Assembly: GCF_003865135.1 (NCBI RefSeq)
Contig: NZ_BHZC01000001.1
Span: forward strand, 4,712,001 to 4,776,000
Length of the DNA stretch: 64,000 nt
Source: Streptomyces chrestomyceticus JCM 4735
GTDB lineage: Bacteria > Actinomycetota > Actinomycetes > Streptomycetales > Streptomycetaceae
Direction of reading: 5' to 3'
This document shows, in pieces, positions 34,156-48,389 of the stretch. How positions within the stretch are numbered: position 1 is the stretch's first letter; every line of letters begins with the position of its first letter. Under the pieces are notes generated by a model. The model did not search any database, had not been told where the DNA came from, and saw nothing but the letters and a program-made list of their open reading frames with translations. The position numbers were made by a program, and so were the translations under genes.

Positions 34156-36105
34156 GTGGCCGACGTACCTGCCGATCTTGCCGCAGTGTGGCCACGCGTA
34201 CTTGATCACCTCCTACGGGCGGAGAGCGACAGCCTCAAGCCGAAGGACCAGGACTGGCTGAAGCGGACCCAGCCGCTGGCCCTGGTGGCGGACACCGCCC
34301 TGCTGGCCGTGCCCAACGAGTTCGCCAAGGGCGTGCTGGAAGGCCGGCTCGCGCCGCTCATCGGGGAGGCGCTGAGCCACGAGTGCGGGCGCCCGATCCG
34401 GATCGCGATCACCGTCGACGACTCCGCCGAGGAGCCACAGCCTCAGCAGCCGATGCAGCAGCCCCAGCCGTCTCCGCACTTGCAGCAGCGGCACCAGCCC
34501 CAGCAGCCTCAGCAGCAAGGGGGACAGCCGGGGCAGCAGCACGATGCGTACGGCGGCTACGACAGCCGGCAGAGCGAGGGCTACGACAACCGGCAGGGTT
34601 ACGGCCACCAGGACGACGACCTGCCCCACGTACGTCCCGCGTACCCGGAGTACCAGCAGCATCAGCAGCCCCGGCACGAGCCCGGCTCCTGGCCGCAGCA
34701 CTCCGGCATGGGCGGCCAGAACGGCCCCGCCCCGCGCGAGGACTACGGATGGCAGCAGCAGCGCCTCGGCGGATTCCCCGAGCGCGACCCTTACGCGACG
34801 CCGCCCCCCGCACACGTACAGCAGCACCAGCAGCACCAGCGGTCACAGAGCGACTACCGTTCGCAGGCTCCCGAGCACACCGGCCCGCCGCAGCACCAGC
34901 ACTCCGAGGGCCACTCCCCGTACGAGCAGCAGCCGCCGCAGCGGCGTGACCTCGCCGAGCACCAGCCCCCCGCGCACATCCAGAACCCCGGCCCCGGCGG
35001 CCTGCCCGCGCCCAGCGGCGCCCCCGGCCCGCTCGCCGCGCAGCCCGCGCCCGCGACCGGCCCCGGCGAGCCGACCGCCCGGCTGAACCCGAAGTACCTC
35101 TTCGACACCTTCGTCATCGGCGCGTCCAACCGCTTCGCGCACGCCGCCGCGGTCGCCGTGGCCGAGGCGCCGGCCAAGGCGTACAACCCGCTCTTCATCT
35201 ACGGGGAGTCCGGCCTCGGCAAGACGCACCTGCTGCACGCCATCGGGCACTACGCGCGCAGCCTCTACCCGGGCACCCGGGTGCGGTACGTCAGCTCGGA
35301 GGAGTTCACCAACGAGTTCATCAACTCCATCCGCGACGGCAAGGCGGACGCGTTCCGCAAGCGCTACCGCGACATGGACATCCTGCTCGTCGACGACATC
35401 CAGTTCCTGGCGAGCAAGGAGTCGACGCAGGAGGAGTTCTTCCACACCTTCAACACCCTGCACAACGCCAACAAGCAGATCGTGCTGTCCTCGGACCGGC
35501 CGCCCAAGCAGTTGGTCACCCTGGAGGACCGGCTGCGCAACCGCTTCGAGTGGGGACTGATCACCGACGTCCAGCCGCCGGAGCTGGAGACCCGGATCGC
35601 GATCCTGCGCAAGAAGGCGGTCCAGGAGCAGTTGAATGCGCCGCCGGAGGTGCTGGAGTTCATCGCCTCCCGCATCTCGCGCAACATCCGCGAGCTGGAG
35701 GGGGCGCTGATCCGGGTCACCGCCTTCGCCTCCCTCAACCGCCAGCCGGTGGACCTGGGCCTGACGGAGATCGTCCTGAAGGACCTGATCCCCGGTGGCG
35801 AGGACGCGGCTCCCGAGATCACCGCGACCGCCATCATGGCGGCGACCGCGGACTACTTCGGGCTGACCGTGGACGACCTGTGCGGATCGTCGCGCAGCCG
35901 CGTGCTGGTGACGGCCCGGCAGATCGCGATGTACCTGTGCCGTGAGCTGACGGATCTGTCGCTGCCGAAGATCGGTGCGCAGTTCGGCGGGCGTGACCAT
36001 ACGACGGTGATGCACGCGGACCGCAAGATCCGGGCATTGATGGCCGAACGACGGTCCATCTACAACCAGGTCACCGAGCTGACTAACCGCATCAAGAACG
36101 GCTGA
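34156..36105 (+). CDS. dnaA: Chromosomal replication initiator protein DnaA
   Basis: The 649-residue protein (GTG start) is large for the family because of a Gln/Pro/His-rich domain II (about 95-310), typical of Streptomyces. Domain I (about 1-85) is the oligomerisation/helicase-loading part. Domain III is the AAA+ ATPase with [13 protein letters not shown] (Walker A) and [11 protein letters not shown] (Walker B). Domain IV binds DnaA boxes through [14 protein letters not shown]. It unwinds the adjacent oriC in its ATP form. A terminator follows the stop codon. Confidence 0.98.
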   Translation: MADVPADLAAVWPRVLDHLLRAESDSLKPKDQDWLKRTQPLALVADTALLAVPNEFAKGVLEGRLAPLIGEALSHECGRPIRIAITVDDSAEEPQPQQPMQQPQPSPHLQQRHQPQQPQQQGGQPGQQHDAYGGYDSRQSEGYDNRQGYGHQDDDLPHVRPAYPEYQQHQQPRHEPGSWPQHSGMGGQNGPAPREDYGWQQQRLGGFPERDPYATPPPAHVQQHQQHQRSQSDYRSQAPEHTGPPQHQHSEGHSPYEQQPPQRRDLAEHQPPAHIQNPGPGGLPAPSGAPGPLAAQPAPATGPGEPTARLNPKYLFDTFVIGASNRFAHAAAVAVAEAPAKAYNPLFIYGESGLGKTHLLHAIGHYARSLYPGTRVRYVSSEEFTNEFINSIRDGKADAFRKRYRDMDILLVDDIQFLASKESTQEEFFHTFNTLHNANKQIVLSSDRPPKQLVTLEDRLRNRFEWGLITDVQPPELETRIAILRKKAVQEQLNAPPEVLEFIASRISRNIRELEGALIRVTAFASLNRQPVDLGLTEIVLKDLIPGGEDAAPEITATAIMAATADYFGLTVDDLCGSSRSRVLVTARQIAMYLCRELTDLSLPKIGAQFGGRDHTTVMHADRKIRALMAERRSIYNQVTELTNRIKNG

Positions 36106-36138
36106 CGCGGCATCGGCCACCGGCCGGCCGGAGTTTCG

Positions 36139-36176
36139 AGGGCGCCCCGGGGACGTAACCGCTCCCGGGGCGCCCT
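36139..36176 (+). terminator. Terminator after dnaA
   Basis: A perfect 13-bp GC-rich inverted repeat (36139-36151 and 36164-36176) with a 12-nt loop, about 35 nt after the dnaA stop. Confidence 0.75.
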
Positions 36177-36188
36177 TCGTCGCTCGGG

Positions 36189-36297
36189 GGCTCCACGGAC
36201 GTACGGGGCGCGGCTCCTGCGGACGTACGCAGGGCTCCACGGGCGTACGGCAGGGGTCCCGGCGGACGCACAGCGGGCTCCCTGGCCCCGTACGGCG
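36189..36297. repeat. Five degenerate 21-23-bp direct repeats flanking oriC
   Basis: Units begin with GGCTCC or GGTCCC at 36189, 36212, 36233, 36255 and 36276, and most contain GGACGTACG, GGGCGTACG or a near variant. The period is 21-23 bp, close to two helical turns, so the units would present on one face of the DNA. Function is unknown. Confidence 0.55.
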
Positions 36298-36475
36298 CCG
36301 TCTCTCCGGCTCGTGCGGCCTGGAACTCCGGCCCGTACGGCAAGGCACTCTGTCTCGCTCAGCGCGTTTCTCCGGCCCGCACGGGACGCCCGATTTCGTC
36401 GTACGGAGGCGTCTCCACCACGCTCCGCAGCTCCTCCGGCCCCGTCCCGCGACCGCCCCGACCCCGTCCCGCCCC

Positions 36476-37084
36476 TGTGGAAGGCCACTGCTCTGTTCGA
36501 TTCCTCGTCAGGTCACGGCCGTACTCCACAGATTGACCAAGATTCTTCCGTCCACATGCTGGGGACTGGGAAGTTATCCCGGTGGCTTCCACAGGAGGAC
36601 CGAGCGCAGGAGCATCAGCCGAGGTCAGCGGCGTGTGGATTTGTGGCTAACGCTCATCCACAGGGTGTGGACAGAGGATTCGTCCACAGGGGGGCGATCG
36701 CGTTGTCCACTGCCCGCCCACAGGTGGCCCGCGCTTGTCCCCAACTTCTCCACACCCCTGTCCACTGTTCGGCAAGGCGACACCCGCGCTCACCGGGCCG
36801 AGTGAAAGGCGTCACACCAAGGTGCCGGATTGGGCTGTGGGGAACCGGGGTAAAGCTGGGGACAGGACTGGGGAGAAGTAGGGCTCCCCTGTGCATCGGG
36901 TGTGCATGAAGAACGGCGGTCCACAGACTCGGCCGGTTGTCCACGGCTGCCGCCCACAGGCCCGGTGGACAAAAAAACCGTGTTGACCTGCGCAGACGCA
37001 GTTGTCCACGGTTTCCACAGGCCCTACTACTACGACCACAGATAGCTACCGGGGAACTCGTTTCGAATCGGGTGCTGTGCACAA
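36476..37084. other. oriC: Chromosomal replication origin oriC
   Basis: The dnaA-dnaN gap (36106-37234) has no credible gene and holds about twenty DnaA boxes of both orientations. The best matches to TTGTCCACA include 36548-36556, 36654-36662, 36666-36674 (minus), 36680-36688, 36703-36711, 36746-36754, 36758-36766, 36917-36925, 36937-36945, 36964-36972 (minus), 37002-37010 and 37011-37019. Weaker copies lie at 36476, 36522, 36585, 36634, 36714, 36836, 36950, 37032 and 37076. Density, box number and location match the known Streptomyces oriC. A short A7 run at 36971-36977 is the only clearly AT-rich patch. Confidence 0.96.
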
Positions 37085-37234
37085 CTTGGGGATCGGTCGT
37101 CCGACGCCTCTCGACCCGACTTGACCCCGAGCAGCAACAGCTATCGGTGACGTACGTCAGACTGGTCCCCGGCGACCCAGCCGACGAAGAAGGCCAGCAG
37201 GGCGTAAGCCAGCAACAGCAGGAGGCGGTTTCCG

Positions 37235-38365
37235 GTGAAGATCCGGGTGGAGCGCGATGTACTCGCGGAGGCAGTGGCCTGGGCGGCCAAGAGCCTCCCG
37301 GCCCGTCCGCCGGTGCCCGTCCTCGCGGGCCTGCTGCTGAAGGCGGAGGAAGGCAGCCTGAGCCTCTCCGGCTTCGACTACGAGGTCTCGGCGCGCGTCT
37401 CCGTCGACGCGGACGTGGAGGAGGAAGGCACCGTCCTGGTCTCCGGCCGCCTGCTGGCCGACATCTGCCGTGCCCTCCCCAACCGCCCGGTGGAGATTTC
37501 CACCGACGGTGTACGGGTCACCGTCGTCTGCGGCTCCTCGCGGTTCACGCTCCACACCCTCCCGGTGGAGGAGTACCCGGCGCTGCCGCAGATGCCGACC
37601 GCCACCGGCACCGTGCCCGGTGAGGTTTTCGCGGCGGCCGCCGCCCAGGTCGCGATCGCCGCCGGCCGTGACGACACCCTCCCGGTGCTCACCGGTGTGC
37701 GCATCGAGATTGAGGGCGACACGGTCACCCTGGCCTCCACCGACCGCTACCGCTTCGCGGTCCGCGAGTTCCTGTGGAAGCCGGAGAGCCCGGACGCCTC
37801 CGCGGTGGCCCTGGTGCCCGCCAAGACGCTGCTGGACACCGCCAAGTCCCTCAGCAGCGGCGACAGCGTCACGCTGGCGCTGTCCGGCTCGGGTGCCGGT
37901 GAGGGCCTGATCGGTTTCGAGGGCGCGGGCCGCCGGACGACCACCCGGCTCCTGGAGGGCGACCTCCCGAAGTACCGCACGCTCTTCCCCACCGAGTTCA
38001 ACTCGGTCGCCGTGATCGAGACCGCCCCGTTCGTCGAGGCCGTCAAGCGTGTGGCGCTGGTCGCCGAGCGGAACACCCCGGTGCGCCTGAGCTTCGAGCA
38101 GGGCGTGCTGATCCTGGAGGCGGGCTCCAGCGACGACGCACAGGCTGTGGAGCGGGTGGACGCGGACCTGGAGGGCGACGACATCTCCATCGCCTTCAAC
38201 CCGGGCTTCCTCCTGGAGGGCCTGTCGGCGATTGACTCCCCGGTGGCCCAGTTGTCCTTCACCACCTCGACCAAGCCGGCGCTGCTCAGCGGCTGCCCGG
38301 CCAAGGACGCCGAGGCGGACGACGCCTACAAGTACCTGATCATGCCGGTGCGCCTCTCCGGTTGA
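37235..38365 (+). CDS. dnaN: DNA polymerase III subunit beta (sliding clamp)
   Basis: The 376-residue protein (GTG start, AGGAGG upstream) has the three repeated clamp domains. It begins MKIRVERDVLAEAVAWAAKSL and ends YLIMPVRLSG, the family's conserved tail. It forms the ring that tethers DNA polymerase III. It lies directly after oriC and is followed by a strong U-tract terminator. Confidence 0.98.
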   Translation: MKIRVERDVLAEAVAWAAKSLPARPPVPVLAGLLLKAEEGSLSLSGFDYEVSARVSVDADVEEEGTVLVSGRLLADICRALPNRPVEISTDGVRVTVVCGSSRFTLHTLPVEEYPALPQMPTATGTVPGEVFAAAAAQVAIAAGRDDTLPVLTGVRIEIEGDTVTLASTDRYRFAVREFLWKPESPDASAVALVPAKTLLDTAKSLSSGDSVTLALSGSGAGEGLIGFEGAGRRTTTRLLEGDLPKYRTLFPTEFNSVAVIETAPFVEAVKRVALVAERNTPVRLSFEQGVLILEAGSSDDAQAVERVDADLEGDDISIAFNPGFLLEGLSAIDSPVAQLSFTTSTKPALLSGCPAKDAEADDAYKYLIMPVRLSG

Positions 38366-38475
38366 TCTTCCGGCCGGATGCCGGGCGACTCCGGCTCCGG
38401 ACCGCTCCGGTCTCCGGCTGCCGGCGGCTCCGGCCGTACGGCCGTCCGTCGACGGAAGTCACCCGGGAGTTTTCG

Positions 38476-38527
38476 CTCCGCCCCTGATACACGCACGCAG
38501 CGCTCGTGTATCAGGGGCGGAGTTTTT
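38476..38527 (+). terminator. Intrinsic terminator after dnaN
   Basis: A perfect 18-bp inverted repeat (38476-38493 and 38505-38522) with an 11-nt loop, followed by TTTTT. Confidence 0.88.
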
Positions 38528-39204
38528 CGGTGGAGAATACGAAATAAGCCTTTCGGGTGCGTGACGGCGTCGATGGAGAATGTCCACCAGTCGCTTCACG
38601 TCTGCGACCACATTTCACCTTTACGTGCCGAGCAAAAGCCTCGGGTGGACGGAAGGTTTTCCCCAGGCTGCGGATATCCGGTGCGTCGAGCCATGCCCGT
38701 ATCCACACCGTCCCCAGGCCCCCGGCGCCGCGGCACCCAGGTGACCACCCTGGGCGGAAAATAATCCACAGCCCTGGCGGTCCTGCTCCGAGTACCTGCG
38801 AAGCGGCTGGTCACAGCGTTGCTGGCCGCGCGTGCGAAGGTGCGGCTGTGGATAACCCGGTCGACCGCTGCGCCCAGGCCCGCCACTCGACCGCCCAAAC
38901 AGCGCCGATGCAGAGCGCAGTAATGCAAGCCGGGCCGCCCCGGCGCGACAGCCGGCGGCATACCCCGATGGCCCCCACGAAATACGCAGTCGAGCGCGTC
39001 CACCCCGCTCAAAACCCCCGCCGCCAGGCGAATGCCTTGACCGGCGTACTCCCCAAGCCCCGAATGCCGAATGCCCCGCGAACGCCACCCCGCGGCACAC
39101 CCGGTTGTCCACAGGTGTGGGGGGCGGGCCGCCGCGTCGTGGCTTCGCGCGTAAACTCGACACGTAGGGCGGGGATGTGCCGTAACGCAACGTAAGGGGT
39201 ACTG
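38528..39204. promoter_or_regulatory. dnaN-gnd intergenic region with dispersed DnaA boxes
   Basis: No convincing gene is present in these 677 nt: open frames exist on both strands but look like compositional artefacts. It holds DnaA boxes at 38699-38707 (GTATCCACA), 38762-38770 (TAATCCACA), 38847-38855 (TTATCCACA on the minus strand) and 39105-39113 (perfect TTGTCCACA). The gnd promoter should lie near its right end. Confidence 0.6.
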
Positions 39205-40086
39205 ATGGAGCTCGGTCTCGTCGGTCTCGGCAAGATGGGCGGCAACATGCGCGAGCGCATCCGCCGCGCAGGCCACACCGTCATCGGATACGACCGCAAC
39301 CCGGACCTGGCTGACGTGAACAGCCTCAAGGAACTGGTGGACGGGCTCAAGGGTCCGCGCGTGGTGTGGGTCATGGTGCCCGCCGGCGAAGCGACCCAGG
39401 CGACCATCGACGAGCTGGGCGAGCTGCTCTCCCCCGGCGACGTCGTGGTGGACGGCGGGAACTCCCGCTGGACCGACGACGAGAAGCACTCCGAGGAGCT
39501 GCGCGCCAAGGGCATCGGCTTCGTCGACTGCGGCGTCTCGGGCGGTGTCTGGGGCCTGGAGAACGGCTACGCGCTGATGTACGGCGGCTCCACGGAGGAC
39601 GTCGCCAAGGTGCAGCCGATCTTCGACGCGCTCAAGCCGGAGGGCGACTTCGGCTCGGTGCACGCCGGCAAGGTGGGCGCGGGCCACTTCGCGAAGATGG
39701 TCCACAACGGCATCGAGTACGCCATGATGCAGGCCTACGCCGAGGGCTGGGAGCTGCTGGAGGCGGTCGACTCGGTCACCGACGTACGCGAGGTCTTCCG
39801 GTCCTGGCAGGAGGGCACGGTCATCCGTTCCTGGCTGCTGGACCTGGCGGTCAACGCGCTGGACGACGACGAGCACCTGGAGAAGCTCCGGGGCTTCGCC
39901 GCCGACTCCGGCGAGGGCCGCTGGACGGTCGAGGCCGCGATCGACAACGCCGTGCCGCTGCCCGCGATCACGGCGTCGCTCTTCGCGCGCTTCGCCTCGC
40001 GTCAGGACGACTCGCCGCAGATGAAGATGATCGCGGCGCTGCGGAACCAGTTCGGCGGCCACGCCGTCGAGAACGCGAAGAAGTAG
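39205..40086 (+). CDS. gnd: 6-phosphogluconate dehydrogenase (decarboxylating, short form)
   Basis: The 293-residue protein has the Rossmann motif MELGLVGLGKMGGNM and the substrate motif VDGGNSRW. It also has VGAGHFAKMVHNGIEY, with the catalytic Lys and the conserved His-Asn. At about 300 residues it is the short form (GndA/YqeC type, often NAD-preferring) rather than the 470-residue classical enzyme. It makes ribulose-5-phosphate in the pentose phosphate pathway. Its place between dnaN and recF is characteristic of Streptomyces. Confidence 0.95.
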   Translation: MELGLVGLGKMGGNMRERIRRAGHTVIGYDRNPDLADVNSLKELVDGLKGPRVVWVMVPAGEATQATIDELGELLSPGDVVVDGGNSRWTDDEKHSEELRAKGIGFVDCGVSGGVWGLENGYALMYGGSTEDVAKVQPIFDALKPEGDFGSVHAGKVGAGHFAKMVHNGIEYAMMQAYAEGWELLEAVDSVTDVREVFRSWQEGTVIRSWLLDLAVNALDDDEHLEKLRGFAADSGEGRWTVEAAIDNAVPLPAITASLFARFASRQDDSPQMKMIAALRNQFGGHAVENAKK

Positions 40087-40220
40087 CAACGCGAAGCGGT
40101 AGTACGGCGAAGGGGTAGTACCGCGACAAGCAGCAACGCGAAGCAGTAAGCAAGCAGAGCAAGCAGCAAGCAGTCCGGTAACAGCAGCAGTCCGGTAGCC
40201 GGGGGAGGTCGGCGCGCCAC
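40087..40220. repeat. Low-complexity AGC/AAG-type short repeats between gnd and recF
   Basis: This gap is made of short direct repeats such as AGCAAGCAG, GCAACGCGAAGC and GGTAGTAC, ending in a GGGGGAGG ribosome-binding region for recF. It is probably slippage-prone and variable between strains. No terminator is seen. Confidence 0.6.
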
Positions 40221-41357
40221 ATGCACGTATCGCATCTCTCGCTCGCCGACTTCCGCTCGTACGCCCGGGTCGAGGTCCCGCTCGACCCGGGCGTCACCGC
40301 TTTCGTGGGCCCCAACGGGCAGGGCAAGACCAACCTCGTCGAGGCGGTCGGCTATCTGGCCACGCTGGGCAGCCACCGGGTCTCCTCCGACGCGCCGCTG
40401 GTGCGGATGGGGGCCGAACGGGCGATCGTGCGGGCCGCGGTCGTCCAGGGTGAGCGGCAGCAGTTGGTCGAGCTGGAGCTGAACCCGGGCAAGGCCAACC
40501 GGGCCCGTATCAACAGGTCGTCGCAGGTCAGACCGCGTGACGTCCTGGGGATCGTGCGGACGGTGCTGTTCGCGCCGGAGGACCTGGCGCTGGTCAAGGG
40601 CGACCCGGGGGAGCGCCGCCGCTTCCTGGACGAGCTGATCACGGCGCGTTCACCGCGGATGGCGGGTGTGCGCTCGGACTACGACCGGGTGCTCAAGCAG
40701 CGCAACACGCTGCTGAAGAGCGCGGCGCTGGCCAGACGGCACGGCGGCCGGCAGATGGATCTGTCGACCCTCGACGTGTGGGACCAGCACCTGGCCCGGG
40801 TCGGCGCCGAGCTGTTGGCCCAGCGCCTGGACCTGATCGCCACACTCCAGCCGCTGGCCGACAAGGCGTACGAGCAGTTGGCGCCGGGCGGCGGGCCGCT
40901 GGCGATGGAGTACCGCGGCTCGGCCGGTGACGCGCTGCACGGCGCCTCGACGCGCGAGGAGCTGTACGGGCTGCTGACCGAGGCGCTCGGCGCGGCCCGT
41001 AAGAACGAGATCGAGCGCGGGGTGACACTGGTCGGCCCGCACCGCGACGACCTGCTGCTCAAGCTGGGGCAACTGCCCGCCAAGGGGTACGCGAGCCACG
41101 GCGAGTCCTGGTCGTACGCGCTCGCGCTGCGGCTGGCCTCGTACGACCTGCTGCGCGGTGAGGGCAATGAGCCGGTGCTGGTGCTCGACGACGTCTTCGC
41201 GGAGCTGGACAGCCGGCGGCGGGAGCGGCTGGCGGAGCTGGTGGCGCCCGCTGAGCAGGTGCTGGTGACCGCGGCGGTGGACGACGATGTGCCGGGCGTG
41301 CTGTCGGGGGCCCGGTTCGCGGTGTCCGAGGGTGTGGCGGAGAAGGTCGCACCATGA
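40221..41357 (+). CDS. recF: DNA replication/repair protein RecF
   Basis: The 378-residue SMC-like ATPase begins [19 protein letters not shown]. Walker A is [16 protein letters not shown] (about 31-46), the signature region [18 protein letters not shown], and Walker [13 protein letters not shown]. It acts with RecO and RecR in loading RecA at gaps. It lies in the dnaN-gnd-recF-dciA-gyrB order, 19 nt before dciA. Confidence 0.97.
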   Translation: MHVSHLSLADFRSYARVEVPLDPGVTAFVGPNGQGKTNLVEAVGYLATLGSHRVSSDAPLVRMGAERAIVRAAVVQGERQQLVELELNPGKANRARINRSSQVRPRDVLGIVRTVLFAPEDLALVKGDPGERRRFLDELITARSPRMAGVRSDYDRVLKQRNTLLKSAALARRHGGRQMDLSTLDVWDQHLARVGAELLAQRLDLIATLQPLADKAYEQLAPGGGPLAMEYRGSAGDALHGASTREELYGLLTEALGAARKNEIERGVTLVGPHRDDLLLKLGQLPAKGYASHGESWSYALALRLASYDLLRGEGNEPVLVLDDVFAELDSRRRERLAELVAPAEQVLVTAAVDDDVPGVLSGARFAVSEGVAEKVAP

Positions 41358-41376
41358 GCGGGCGTCGGAGCCGGTG

Positions 41377-41952
41377 ATGAACGGCGAGCAACCGGACCGG
41401 CCCTCCGAGGAGCCCTCGGAGCGGCCGCCCGGCGCCGACCAGCCCAAGCCCCCGGAGCTGTCCGGGATCGATCTGGCACGGCAGGCGCTGGTCGCCGCCA
41501 AGGAGCAGGCGAAGGCGCGGGGCGCCGCCGCGCAGCAGAAGAAACAGGCGCGCCGCGGTGGTCTGCGCTCCGGCGCACGCGCCGACGGGCGCGATCCGCT
41601 GCCGCTGGGTGCGGCGATCAACCGGCTCATCACGGAGCGCGGCTGGGAGACCCCGGCCGCGGTGGGCGGCGTCATGGGGCGCTGGCCGCAGTTGGTGGGG
41701 CCGGAGGTGGCGCAGCACTGCGAGCCGCAGAAGTACGACGAGGAAGCGCGCGTGCTGACGGTGCAGTGCGACTCGACGGTGTGGGCGACGCAACTGCGGC
41801 TGCTGGCGCCGCAGCTCGTCGCGCGGCTGAACCAGGATCTGGGCCAGGGCACGGTGAAGCTGATCAAGGTGCTGGGTCCGGGCGGTCCGGCGCGGCGGTA
41901 CGGGCCGCTGCGGGCGCCCGGCAGCAAGGGGCCCGGGGACACGTACGGCTGA
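41377..41952 (+). CDS. dciA: DciA-like DUF721 protein (replicative helicase loader family)
   Basis: The product is 191 residues from the ATG at 41377; a GTG codon just before is an alternative. A charged N-terminal region (about 1-75) precedes the DUF721 domain (about 76-170), with the conserved WPQLVGPEVAQHCEP and LTVQCDSTVWATQLRLL. DciA proteins load or position the replicative helicase DnaB in bacteria without DnaC. It is encoded 19 nt after recF, probably in the same transcript. Confidence 0.88.
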   Translation: MNGEQPDRPSEEPSERPPGADQPKPPELSGIDLARQALVAAKEQAKARGAAAQQKKQARRGGLRSGARADGRDPLPLGAAINRLITERGWETPAAVGGVMGRWPQLVGPEVAQHCEPQKYDEEARVLTVQCDSTVWATQLRLLAPQLVARLNQDLGQGTVKLIKVLGPGGPARRYGPLRAPGSKGPGDTYG

Positions 41953-44268
<2,316 letters not shown>

Positions 44269-44339
44269 GCCCTGTCGGCCCTCCCCCGCCCGGTGGCGGG
44301 GACCGCAGCAGCCGCAGCTCGAAAGGATCTAGAACAGCA

Positions 44340-46964
<2,625 letters not shown>

Positions 46965-46979
46965 CGCGAGGAGTAGGTC

Positions 46980-47711
46980 GTGAGTGGAGCCACGGGCGCT
47001 GCGGCGGGTGGACCGGGAGACAGGAAGAGCTCCCGTTCGGGACCCGCGACCGTGACGGAGGACAGCGCCCGTGGCTCCGCCACGTCCGGCGACACCTCGT
47101 CCGAGGACTCCTACCAGGGGGGAACCGTGACCGACCGGCGTCAGCCGCAACCGCATTCCGCGGCGCAGCCGCAGCCTCCGGCCCAGGGTTCGGGCCCGGC
47201 GCCCGGGTCCCAGGGCGGGGGCACCCAGGGCGGCCAGCAGCCGTACCAGCCGCCCCAGGCGTACCGATCGGGTGTGGGACAGGGCGCGGGGGCGCAGCAG
47301 GGGGTGCGCCGGCCGCGTACGGGCGCCAGTACGACGCCCCGTACCCGCAAGGCCCGGCTGCGGGTCGCCCGGGCCGATCCGTGGTCGGTGATGAAGGTCA
47401 GCTTCCTGCTCTCCATCGCGCTCGGGATCTGCACCATCGTGGCGGTGTCGGTGCTGTGGATGGTGATGGACGCGATGGGTGTCTTCACCACGGTCGGCGG
47501 CACGATCAGTGAGGCGACGGGTTCGGGCGACGGCGGCGGTTTCGACCTCCAGTCGTTCCTGTCGCTGCCGCGGGTGCTGCTGTTCACCGCGGTCATCGCG
47601 GTGATCGACGTCGTGCTCGCCACGGCGCTGGCCACGCTCGGGGCCTTCATCTACAACATCTCGGCCGGGTTCGTGGGCGGCGTCGAGCTGACCCTCGCCG
47701 AGGACGAGTGA
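46980..47711 (+). CDS. DUF3566 membrane protein
   Basis: The 243-residue protein has a disordered Gln/Pro/Gly-rich N-terminus (about 1-125) and a basic patch (TPRTRKARLRVARADPWSVMK). The DUF3566 domain follows with two membrane helices (about 140-162 and 195-230) and a short acidic end. It always sits behind gyrA in actinobacteria; the mycobacterial homologue is the small membrane protein Rv0007. Function is unknown. A strong terminator follows. Confidence 0.88.
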   Translation: MSGATGAAAGGPGDRKSSRSGPATVTEDSARGSATSGDTSSEDSYQGGTVTDRRQPQPHSAAQPQPPAQGSGPAPGSQGGGTQGGQQPYQPPQAYRSGVGQGAGAQQGVRRPRTGASTTPRTRKARLRVARADPWSVMKVSFLLSIALGICTIVAVSVLWMVMDAMGVFTTVGGTISEATGSGDGGGFDLQSFLSLPRVLLFTAVIAVIDVVLATALATLGAFIYNISAGFVGGVELTLAEDE

Positions 47712-47724
47712 CGGACGCGGGCGT

Positions 47725-47759
47725 CCTCGGACGGGGCCGTACGGCGGCCCCGTCCGAGG
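47725..47759 (+). terminator. Terminator of the gyrBA-DUF3566 operon
   Basis: A perfect 14-bp inverted repeat (47725-47738 and 47746-47759) with a 7-nt loop, 13 nt after the stop codon. Confidence 0.8.
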
Positions 47760-47826
47760 GCCCGGAGGCTCCCGGCGCACGATTTTGGGAATGCCTCTGA
47801 AGTGCGCTAATCTTTCGGTGCAGCGC

Positions 47827-47903
47827 GGGGCTATAGCTCAGACGGTTAGAGCGCTTCCCTGATAAGGAAGAGGCCACAGGTTCAAGTCCTGTTAGCCCCA
47901 CCA
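47827..47903 (+). tRNA. tRNA-Ile(GAT)
   Basis: The cloverleaf closes with acceptor arms GGGGCTA (47827-47833) and TAGCCCC (47893-47899). The anticodon loop CTGATAA gives anticodon GAT, the T-loop is TTCAAGT, and 3' CCA is encoded at 47901-47903. It is a single-copy tRNA gene downstream of gyrA, as in many actinobacteria. Confidence 0.97.
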
Positions 47904-47910
47904 GCGCGAC

Positions 47911-47940
47911 AGAGGTCCTACCGGAGACGGTGGGGCCTCT
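47911..47940 (+). terminator. Terminator after tRNA-Ile
   Basis: A 13-bp stem with two G-U pairs (47911-47923 and 47928-47940) and a GAGA tetraloop, then TTT. It starts 8 nt after the tRNA. Confidence 0.75.
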
Positions 47941-48091
47941 TTCGCGTCCGGGGTGGTCACGGCCGGGGTGGGCGATGACGGGCCGTGCATCATTGCGCAT
48001 GGGTCGGGCCCTAGGTCACCGATCGGTATCGGCCGGTGTGTATCATCGGCCCCCAGAGGTCCCCTACGTCAACGAAAGACGAGGTCGCGCG

Positions 48092-48226
48092 GTGAAGAAG
48101 CTTCTCCTGGTCGCACTGGCCGCCATCGGCGGGCTCCTCGTGTACCGCCAGATCCAGGCGGATCGCGCCGAGCAGGATCTGTGGACGGAGGCGACCGACT
48201 CCGTGCCCGCAGGTTCGGGTGTGTGA
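48092..48226 (+). CDS. DLW-39 family microprotein
   Basis: The GTG at 48092 begins a 44-residue protein: MKKLLLVALAAIGGLLVYRQ, then a charged amphipathic part containing the family's DLW motif (EQDLWTEATDS). It is a short single-pass membrane peptide with a polar cytoplasmic or external tail. The DLW-39 family is small, conserved in actinobacteria next to the tRNA-Ile/gyrA region, and has no known function. It ends in its own hairpin terminator. Confidence 0.85.
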   Translation: MKKLLLVALAAIGGLLVYRQIQADRAEQDLWTEATDSVPAGSGV

Positions 48227-48256
48227 GACGCAGAGCAGTTCGTAGTCAACGTACGT

Positions 48257-48287
48257 ACCCCGGCCACCGTGTGACGGTGACCGGGGT
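48257..48287 (+). terminator. Terminator after the DLW-39 gene
   Basis: A 13-bp inverted repeat with one mismatch (48257-48269 and 48275-48287) and a 5-nt loop, 30 nt after the stop. Confidence 0.75.
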
Positions 48288-48337
48288 CTCGTGCGTCCGG
48301 GGGCGGGACGGCGCACGGCTGGACCGTCCCAGCGGGT

Positions 48338-48370
48338 TTGCCAAAGCACATAAGTAGCTTGCAAAAGCAA
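48338..48370. promoter_or_regulatory. Tandem TTGC-N4-GCA inverted repeats upstream of the surface protein gene
   Basis: TTGC-CAAA-GCAC (48338-48349) and TTGC-AAAA-GCAA (48359-48370) are two copies of one short palindrome exactly 21 bp apart, two helical turns. They lie in a locally AT-rich patch 20 nt before the GTG at 48390. They look like a double operator; the regulator is unknown. Confidence 0.5.
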
Positions 48371-48389
48371 ATGTGGTGAGGGGTGGCTC

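Noticed and set aside
36060..36488. Minus-strand open frames over the dnaA 3' end and the left of oriC
   Set aside because: They overlap dnaA, a terminator and the phased repeats, have repetitive Arg/Pro/Gly composition and no ribosome-binding site.
38557..39195. A 212-codon plus-strand frame and long minus-strand frames in the dnaN-gnd gap
   Set aside because: Composition is random-like (Arg/Pro/His), there are no motifs, and the region is dotted with DnaA boxes. High GC alone yields such frames.
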